Source of the DNA: Eucommia ulmoides
Lineage: Eukaryota > Streptophyta > Magnoliopsida > Garryales > Eucommiaceae
Assembly: GCA_016647705.1 (NCBI GenBank)
Contig: CM028338.1
Coordinates: 19,365,577 to 19,429,576 of the forward strand
Reading direction: 5' to 3'
Length of the DNA stretch: 64,000 nt
This document shows positions 57,037 through 64,000 of this stretch, one piece after another. The notes beneath the pieces are model-generated. The model saw only the letters and a list, made by a program, of their open reading frames with translations, was not told the origin of the DNA and did not search any database. The first letter of the stretch is position 1, and each line of letters starts with the position of its first letter. The translations under genes and the position numbers were made by a program.

Positions 57037-57397
57037 ATTAATATTAAGAAAATATATTTTTTAAATTTAGTCAAATTCTCTCTAGTTTGTTTTGTATAAT
57101 AAATAGATTAAAAATTTAAAAAACTTAAGTCTATAATGGTCTGAGTTCATATAATGAAAGTAAAATTTTGGTTTTTTTGATTTTTTTTTTTGGATTCATT
57201 AAATATTTTTGTTTAAAATTATCACATTATCTATCAAAAAAATAAAATAAATAAATAAATAAAAAAATCCAACCATCAGATAGATAATTGTGCCAAAATT
57301 TTATATAATACATTTCTATATATATTATTTGTCTGTGTATTATCTAGCCAATAGTTATAATTATATCAGAATATTATACTTTAAATAAATAAATAAA
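57037..57397. other. AT-rich flank of Mutator-like element 2
   Basis: Simple AT-rich DNA ending in ATAAATAAATAAA. No genes. Confidence 0.5.
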
Positions 57398-57849
57398 GGA
57401 ACAATTATCAATAACTACCAAAATAACTTTCTGTTTACCAATAAATGCCAATTAGTTTATAATAAACTCTAAACTCTCAACGTAATCATTTTATGGACTG
57501 ATTACTCCCATTCCTAACCATTTATGAATTGATTAGTCAAAAATTTAAAAACGTTCTCAAATATCAGATTACTAAATTGCCCCCGTTCATTTTTACCCTA
57601 CGCTCCATCTCTCTTCTTGCATCTCCTCCCGTTATCTTTCTGACTTTGCCATTCTCCATTTCCACCACCATATTCGTCTCATTTTCTATCGCCGTTGTCT
57701 ACTATTCTCATTGTCTTCATCAGGAAGCATCATATTATCCATCGTCGTCGTCTTCACTTCGTCATCAGCCATCGCCATCGTCGTCTTCACTTCGCCATCC
57801 ACCATCGCTATCGTCGTCTACACTGCCATCGTCGTCGTCATCCCACTAT

Positions 57850-58240
57850 GATCTGTGTAAGCTCCGTCTCTCTTTCTCTCTCTCCGTCGATTTCAATTTC
57901 TGATTTTTCGATTTTGTTGATTTTGATTTTTTATTTCATTTGCAGAAATTGATTTTAGGTTTTTAGGGGATGAAATAATTGATGAAATTATTTCAGAAAG
58001 ATGTCCTGCATCAACGATGATTTTTGGTCTCTTGCATCAACCATTTGTGTAAGCTTTCTCCCTTTCTATCTCTATCTCTCTATCGATTTTCAATTTCATT
58101 TTTTCATTTTTTTTTGTTAATTTCGGTTTTGATTTCATATGCAGAAATCGATTTAGGGTTTAGGGGATGAAATAATTGATGAAGTTATTTCAGTTAGATC
58201 TCCCCCATCAACGTGATTTTTGGTCTCCTCCATCAACGAG
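57850..58240 (+). repeat. duplicated intron-exon-like unit in Mutator-like element 2
   Basis: Two copies, about 190 bp each. Each has GTGTAAGCT, a T/C-rich stretch of about 90 bp, TTTGCAG or ATGCAG, then AAAT(T/C)GATTT..GGGTTT and GGGGATGAAATAATTGATGA. The GTAAG...GCAG pairs look like splice sites. No protein frame is recognised. Confidence 0.55.
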
Positions 58241-58480
58241 CACTGAAAAATTGTTAGCTTTGATTCAATTCGATTGTTTCTCGTTTTTCAATTTTTGATT
58301 CTTGTTTCGTTGTCGTTGATTGTTGATTTTTATCACTTTTTGAGCATGAATTTTTATTTTGTCTTTAATAATTTTGCTGCCAAAGCCCTAGAATTGTTAT
58401 GAAGCTATGTTTCACCTTTCTCTCTTTTTCTCTCATGTTCGGATTGAGTGTTACGATCAACAAGAATATTGTTTTTGTAC

Positions 58481-60330
58481 CTTGGCAAGATTTAGACAGT
58501 GTTACATTTCAGTGTGTATGTTGGATGTAACAATTTGAATGTAACACTGTCTAATCTTGGTGAACGTAATGTGGTCATTAATTTTTGTTTTGTCTTCAAT
58601 AATTTTGCTGCTGAAACCCTAGAAGTTTTGTTAAGATATGTTTTCACCTTTTTCTCTCTTTCCCCCCATGTTTAGATTGAGTGTTACACTCAACATTCAC
58701 ACGTGTGTTAGTTCAGACAATGTTTTTGGATTAATTAGAAGTTTTAGTTCTAATCAATTCAAGTTTATGATATTTGGATTTAAATTTGGTTGAGTTTAGT
58801 TCGGTTAAAGTTTCTGGATTGATGAGGATATATCTCCTATGTTTTGGATTGATAGATTGATGTCTCATATGTCTTTTTCAGACAGTATTACATTCAACAT
58901 GCATGTTGATATTATTCCGAAACAAATTGGTTTAATCAGATTACATTCAACAACATTCTAAAATTTGATTGTGAGAATAGTAGATAATGTTACATTCAAC
59001 AAGATTAGACAGTGTTACATTCAACACACATTTTGAATTTTGAATTTGACAATTTTTAGATATTGTTACATTCAACACACACTGAAAACAATGGGGGTCA
59101 ATTGGTGACTTCTAAAAATTGATTTTTTTTTTAAATATTAGACAATGTTACATTCAACACGCATATTATTTCTGTGTCTTGGCAAGATTTAGACAGTGTT
59201 ACATTCAATGTGTTTGTTGAATGTAACAATTTGAATGTAACATCGTCGAATCTGGTGAACGTAATCTGATCATGAATTTTTGTTTTGCCTTCAATAATTT
59301 TGCTACTGAAGCTTAGAATTTTTGTGAAGCTATGTTTCACCTTTTTCTCTTTCCCCCATGTCCGGATTGAGTGCTACATTTAATATTCACATGTGTTAGT
59401 TCAGACAATGTTTTAGGATTGATTATAGATTTAGTTCTAATCAACGCAAGTTTATGATGTTTGGATTTAAATTTGGTTGAGTTTAGTACGGTTAAAGTTT
59501 CTAGATTGATAAGGATATATCTCTTATGTGTTTGGATTGATAGTTCGTTATCTCTTATATTTAGTTCAGACAGTGTTACATTCAACATGCATGTTGATAT
59601 TATTCCGAAACAAATTGGTTCAATCAGTACATTCAACATCATTCTAAAAACTGATTTTGAGAATAGTAGACAATGTAATATTCAACATGATTAGACAGTG
59701 TTACATTCAACATGCACTTTTGGTATTGAATTTTGGTAATACTTGGAAGTGTTACATTCAACACATACTGAAAACAACTAGGGAGGAGGGGTTTAATTTG
59801 TTGACTTCTAAAATTGATTTTTGAGAATATTAGACAATGTTACATTCAACACACATGTTGTTTCTGTATCTTGACAAGTTTTAGACAATATTACATGCAA
59901 CATGCATGTTTGATATTATTCCGAAACAAATTGGTTCAATCATATTACATTAAACAAAATTAGACAGTGTTATATTCAAATTGTTACATTCAACACATAG
60001 AGTAAAAACCAATGGGATTCAATTATTGAATATTAAAAATTAATTTTTGAGAATATTAGAAAATGTTACATTCAACACGATTTAGACATTGTTACATTCA
60101 ACACACACTATGATTTTTTGTTTTTGGCAATATTTAATAAGTGTTGCTATCAACAGCACACACTGAAAAACTGGGGGATCAATTGAGAATATATTAGATA
60201 ATGTTACATTCAACACGCATATTCTTTTGTGAGCATCACATTTTCTAGTTTGTTATTCGGTTGTGTTTTTATCAAATTTGAGCATGATGAGAAGTTATCT
60301 CTTGAGTGTTACATTCAACACGCATAGGTT
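58481..60330. repeat. 695-bp tandem repeat carrying a short dispersed motif
   Basis: Three units begin at 58481, 59178 and 59870 (each CTTGGCAAGATTTAGACA or a near match), periods 697 and 692; the third is shortened. Inside each unit a motif close to AGACAGTGTTACATTCAACA recurs; more than a dozen copies are readable. The first unit opens with a hairpin: AGACAGTGTTACATT at 58494-58508 pairs with AATGTAACACTGTCT at 58538-58552. Confidence 0.8.
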
Positions 60331-60456
60331 TGTATTAATTCAGACAATGTTTTGGATTGATTAGAAGGTTAGGGGATAAAAGTGTAAAAAAAAATAAAAA
60401 TTTAATATGGGGTGAAAATGTAATAAATAATTTTTTTAATTGGAACCCTAGTTGTA

Positions 60457-60900
60457 TCATGGAATCGTGAACCTTTTTAGGCTGCGGCGGTGGAACTTTA
60501 TCAACGACGAACAGTTACAATGAATAATCGAGAATAAACGGAGACGAAGAACAGCGGATGCGAACAATGATGTCGATGTCGAACAGTGACAGGGACGACG
60601 ACAGCAACGGTGAAGACAAATAGAGAAGGTGACGACGATAGTAACGACGAAGATGAAAGGACAAACTGAGACGGAGAACAACGAAGGATAAATGGAGACA
60701 GAGAACGGGGAAGGATGAATGGTAAGACGAACGACAAAGGTAAAAGGCAAGGCAAACGGTAAGGCGAACGACGATGGTGACAATGAAGGTGAGGACGAGG
60801 GCGACAGTGACAGCGAACAGGAACATTGACGGTGAAGACAATGGCGAACGATGAAATAAACGGTGATGGCGAAGTGAGAAAGGAGATGCCGTGCTGCGAA
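60457..60900. repeat. GACGA-rich subterminal region of Mutator-like element 2
   Basis: Degenerate short repeats (GACGACG, GGAGACGAAGA, GGCGAACG) give long open frames on the minus strand. These translate to S/L/F-rich low complexity and are not credible genes. Confidence 0.6.
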
Positions 60901-61067
60901 AATGGATATGAAAATAGCTGGTGAATCGGGAATTAGGCTTGAATTATAAATGAGGGGTATTTTGGTAAGGAAAATACAACGGGAGTTATTTGTGCAAAAA
61001 AAAAAAAAAATCAATTGGGCTTGATTGGTAAATGAATATCCAAAAAAGGACTTCCTGGTACATGCCC

Positions 61068-61355
61068 TATAAATAAACTATATCACAATTTTCTTCTTAA
61101 AATAAAATAAAATAAAATAAAAAATTAGCCATTCAGCTATATAAACTTGCAACTTTCAAGGACTTGCGACAAGTGTTAAAACTTGAATTACACGACAAGT
61201 CAAGTTAGGGCTTACTAAAATATATAATACACTCATAGAACCTGACCTTGATCCGTGTTTCGCCTGACCGAATACTATTACAGGTAAGTTTTTCAAATGA
61301 TAAGAATGGAATTGAAATTTGGGCTCATTGGATGACATGAAATTGAAATCTGATA
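61068..61355. other. spacer between Mutator-like element 2 and Tat element G
   Basis: AT-rich with an (AAAAT)n microsatellite at about 61099-61120. No genes. Confidence 0.5.
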
Positions 61356-61999
61356 TGGGAAAACTCCCGCTCATAACTGACATAGGTGTGTAACCTTAAA
61401 CGGGTTGGATCGGGTATTAAATCTGATCTAGAACAGACAGACCCAATGCATTATCTGGATTGAAGAATGACAGGCCTAATTGAGTGCTAACTTCAGTGGT
61501 CTTCTGACCAAGACTTACAACCTGATAAAAAGGCTAATATTGGGTATACTCAAACCTACGGTGTTTAGGGCTAAAGAATGAATAGGTCAGTCCATGGTGA
61601 ACGTCTCTCCTACACTTGAAGAGATAAGCCAGATTGACTATAATGGCCCATATTTAATGAGGATTATTATAGACATCTCTCTTGAAATTATGGAGATTGT
61701 GGTTATCTTCCAAGCCGTTAGGAGCATAGCATGTAATGGATGATCTCTCCAAAGTAATGGCAATACATTTTTTGAGACTATATAAAGGGCAGGTATCACT
61801 AGTAAATGTTTACAGTTCAATCTACGCACTATTTTCTCCATTACCAGATTAATTTATTCTTACGCTGGAGGTTCTTTGACCGACACCACACCGGTGTCCC
61901 CCCATTAGAACTCACAGTTTTGCAGGTCATCAAGGAAGACGAAGAGGTTTTTAGCACGTGTGTAGCTATTACACGTGTTGGGAATTTCTAGTAACATCA
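61356..61999 (+). repeat. 5' LTR of Tat element G
   Basis: 644 bp. TATA box CTATATAAAG at 61779-61787, about 220 bp before the LTR end. A segment at 61867-61930 (CTTTGACCGACACCACACCG) matches the 3' part of the element B LTR. Confidence 0.75.
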
Positions 62000-62019
62000 T
62001 TTGGTGCTGTCTGTGAGAA
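62000..62019 (+). other. primer-binding site of Tat element G
   Basis: TTGGTGCTGTCTGTGAGAA directly after the LTR, two transitions away from TTGGCGCCGTCTGTGGGAA. Confidence 0.8.
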
Positions 62020-62050
62020 ACGCTAACGAAAAAAGTTTTTTGTCACGGCT

Positions 62051-63480
62051 ATGAGGCAACTACATATGAGAAGGGCAGAGACGAGTCGAAGCAATGACTT
62101 GCCACTGCCACCTGATGCAAATATACCAGCAGAAGTACATGAAAAAATTCATGCTAATTCTCTGCCGGTAGTGTTAAGTACTGATGAGAAGATTGATGCT
62201 CTCACCATAAAAATGGTCGAGATGGTGGATACAATCAAATACATGGCATAGATACTTGCCAATAGTAGGTCACACTCCCCAATAACCAATAATGATGGTG
62301 TGGAAGAAGCAGAGTCTCCAGGGCATGCTGATCCGCAATCCTATGAGGAGCAACCTACCTAGGGAGATATAAGCTACCAGTAAGAGAAACGAATATGCAG
62401 CCAAACTGAAATTGTTGATTCACATCAACAAATCAGAAGTAAAGTAGAGAAAGGTCAACCTTTGGATGAACTGGATACAATGTTGAAAGGTACTGAGATG
62501 TCGTTCTCACCAGATATCCTAGCTGTACCGCTCTCTGAAAAGTTTGATCCTACAAAGTTTGAGAAATGTGATGGGAAAGTGGATCCTGTGGACTATATCT
62601 GCCAGTTTAAGCAGTCATGAACCTTTATGGTTCAAGCGACTGTACACTCTGCAGAGCTTTCTCCACCACATTAAAAGGTTCAGCCCTTGAGTGGTTGCAT
62701 ACACTCCCACCGAACTCCATCACTTCTTTCAAGGAATTTGGAAAGATGTTTATCAACCACTTTATAACCTGTTAAAGGTTGATGAAGGATCTTGATTTTT
62801 TGCTGGCCCTATGTTAAGAGAAAAGAGAAACTTTGCACTAGTATATGAGCCGATTCAATGAGGAGTTGACATGTATTGCGGGTTGTGATACTAACCTCAT
62901 CATTAATGCATTTACCTAAGGATTGCGTCCTGGTCGTTTCCAAGATTCTGTAACCAAGAAGAATACCCATAGTATGTCGGAGTTGATGGAAAAGACTAAG
63001 CCTTATATGAAGCTGGAGGAGGACAAGCTTGCGGAAGAATGAAAGGGATCTTTCAAGAATCACCCCAGACAAGGCGAGAAGGACAACAACAAGTTTAAGG
63101 TCACTAGCTCAGACAGGCGTAAAGATCGAACCAGGAGTTCGAGTTCTAGATCAGAAGCTCGTCAAGAGCCAAACTTGCCTAGCCTAAGAATGTCGATCAC
63201 TAAAATTCTGCACTAAATACGTGCTTCTAAAGTAATTAAATGGCCTTCCAGGTAGAATACCAAGTCCAACAGGAAGAATGGATCCAAATACTGTGACTTC
63301 CATAGGGATCATGGCCATGATATGGATGACTGTTGGGAGCTTAAAAAAGAGATCAAGCGTTTAGCTAATATGGGCCAGCTGCGCAATTATCTACAAGAGT
63401 GATCAAGAGATAAAAAGAGGCCTAGAAATAAGGGCCAACATGAAGAACATCGTGAAAAAGAGCGTAAAGAAGATCGTCCC
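62051..63480 (+). pseudogene. gag of Tat element G
   Basis: Begins MRQLHMRRAETSRSND at 62051 and is open to 62249. After stops it shows the capsid core: FSPDILAVPLSEKFDPTKFE, VDPVDYICQFKQS, SPPH-KVQPLS for the usual LKGxALxWF region, and SRFNEEL-like pieces near 62850. A basic region follows (63010-63180). The C-terminal YCDFHRDHGHDMDDCWELKK segment (63290-63350) is the typical Tat zinc-binding end, with C, C, H and H all present. At least eight stops or shifts. Confidence 0.75.
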
Positions 63481-63589
63481 AATGAGAATCGTGAATAAAT
63501 ATTGATGATAAATTCAGCTGGGCCAACCACTAGAGAATCCAACCATGAATGAAAAAGGAATGTCTGTGAAGCAGCACTAGAGTGCCTAT

Positions 63590-64000
63590 TTTAGAGAAAT
63601 AATGGCGGTAACAACGAATACGGGACCAACCATCACATTTTCTGAGAAGGATTACAAGGGGATCATTCACCCCATGAGGATGCTTTGGTCATCACTCTAT
63701 AGGTCTCCAGTTTCCAGGTAAGGTGGATCCTGATCAATAATGGTAGTTCTGCTAATATTATTTTTGTGAGTACTCTAAAGCAAATGGGAATACCTAGTTT
63801 GGACATCAGCTCTACGTTGGCTGTTATGGTGGGATTCAACGGCGACCTTACATCGCCGTATGGAAAAATCACTTTATCTATCACCTCTAACAAAGATGAA
63901 TGAGGGTACACAAAGGCCACTTAGTTCATGGTGGTGGACTCAGCATCACCATATAATGCAATACTTGGGCGTCCATGGTTACATGCAATGAGAGTTGCAT
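63590..64000 (+). pseudogene. aspartic protease of Tat element G, partial
   Basis: Reads ITFSEKDYKGIIHPHEDALV, then WILINNGSSANIIFVSTLKQ, GFNGDLTSPYGKITLSI and DSASPYNAILGRPWLHAM. The order is that of Tat protease. The active-site Asp of DxGSS is replaced (NNGSS), so the enzyme would be inactive. It runs into the window edge. Confidence 0.8.

Larger units (their letters stand above)
57398..61067. mobile_element. second Mutator-like element, filled with tandem repeats
   Basis: The two ends are diverged inverted repeats: TGTTTACCAATAAATGCCAA (about 57432) corresponds to TTACCAATCAAGCCCAATTG read inward from 61020, and ACTAAATTGCCCCC (57570) to ACCAAAATACCCCT (60970). Both inner flanks are rich in CGTCGTC/GACGACG. 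Possible 9-bp flanks (ATAAATAAA at 57389-57397 and 61069-61077) lie in low-complexity DNA and are only weak support. No transposase. The interior holds a duplicated intron-like unit (57855-58240) and about 1.85 kb of tandem repeats (58481-60330). Confidence 0.55.
61356..64000 (+). mobile_element. element G: Tat-type Ty3/Gypsy retrotransposon, 5' part
   Basis: LTR, primer-binding site, decayed gag and protease in order; the rest lies beyond the window. The LTR start TGGGAAAACTCCCGCTCA and end AACATCA match element B, so both belong to one lineage though to different families. Gag and protease have several stops, so this copy is non-functional. Confidence 0.8.

Noticed and set aside
56570-57037. 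155-codon Pro/Ser-rich minus-strand frame
   Set aside because: No recognisable domain, and it overlaps a tandem fold-back repeat upstream of a TATA box on the same strand, so LTR or promoter sequence is likelier.
57529-57952. Two overlapping plus-strand frames, Ser-rich and His/Arg-rich
   Set aside because: They are translations of TCG/CATCGTCGT low-complexity DNA near the end of a MULE. No domain, and two frames are open only because of the repeat.
58481-60330. Regularly repeated motif that resembles a CRISPR-type array
   Set aside because: Repeats are degenerate, spacings vary from about 30 to 300 bp, they lie within larger 695-bp units, and the surrounding DNA is plant transposon sequence without cas genes.
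60457-61014. 185-codon minus-strand frame and two overlapping frames
   Set aside because: The S/L/F/C/V-rich composition comes from GACGA-type repeats; three frames are open at once, which fits composition rather than coding.

Overview
The window is a gene-poor, transposon-saturated stretch of plant nuclear DNA, most likely from a eudicot. Apart from one captured exon fragment it holds no host gene that I can support. The evidence for a plant is LTR retrotransposons of plant-specific lineages (Ty3/Gypsy Tat, a CRM-like chromovirus, Athila-like gag elements, SIRE-like Ty1/Copia), Mutator-like elements with 9-bp target duplications, and primer-binding sites matching plant tRNA-Asp and initiator tRNA-Met. 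Every element ORF that I read is broken by stops, frameshifts or deletions, so the window is a record of nested insertions rather than a set of working genes.

Region 1 (1-11873) is a three-level nest. The 3' part of a SIRE-like Copia element carries a degraded plant transposon-type ORF, a polypurine tract and an LTR beginning at 2256. That LTR is split by a Mutator-like element (3111-10572, perfect 9-bp duplication TTTACTATT). The Mutator-like element carries a fragment that reads as the first coding exon of a NIMA-related kinase (NEK), so it is a Pack-MULE. Its right TIR is in turn split by a CRM-like Gypsy element on the minus strand (4657-10355, duplication ACAAA) whose integrase core is deleted.

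Region 2 (11874-21212) is AT-rich DNA containing element A (12835-18840, duplication ATAAC) and a badly decayed Copia LTR with reverse transcriptase remnants.

Region 3 (21213-55358) is one minus-strand Tat-type Gypsy element (B, about 8.1 kb before insertions) stretched to 34 kb by six later insertions: C (22540-33447) with D nested in it (25959-31488); E (35303-42523) with a solo LTR nested in its first LTR (35324-37028); F (45581-51174); and a solo SIRE-like LTR (51356-53620). Elements A, C, D, E and F belong to one non-autonomous superfamily: LTRs of 1.35-1.72 kb, a tRNA-Asp primer-binding site, a gag-only coding region or its remnant, and about 1.5 kb of conserved non-coding DNA before the 3' LTR. 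This matches the TR-GAG/LARD type of element.

Region 4 (55359-64000) has an LTR-like promoter region, a second Mutator-like element (57398-61067) filled with tandem and inverted repeats, and the 5' part of another Tat element (G) on the plus strand that runs off the window.

The most interesting signals are in the non-coding parts. All five gag-only elements keep a 140-250 nt stem-loop about 590 bp before the 3' LTR. Its 13-bp stem is conserved, with a paired substitution in one copy, and its loop holds a copy of the polypurine tract. Their LTR U3 regions carry arrays of short palindromes whose arms are shared but whose central bases differ between subfamilies (CTTAGG/CCTAGG, CTGCAG, CGCG). 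One element has a triplicated primer-binding site. Boundaries given with target duplications are read directly; boundaries of decayed pieces are approximate.
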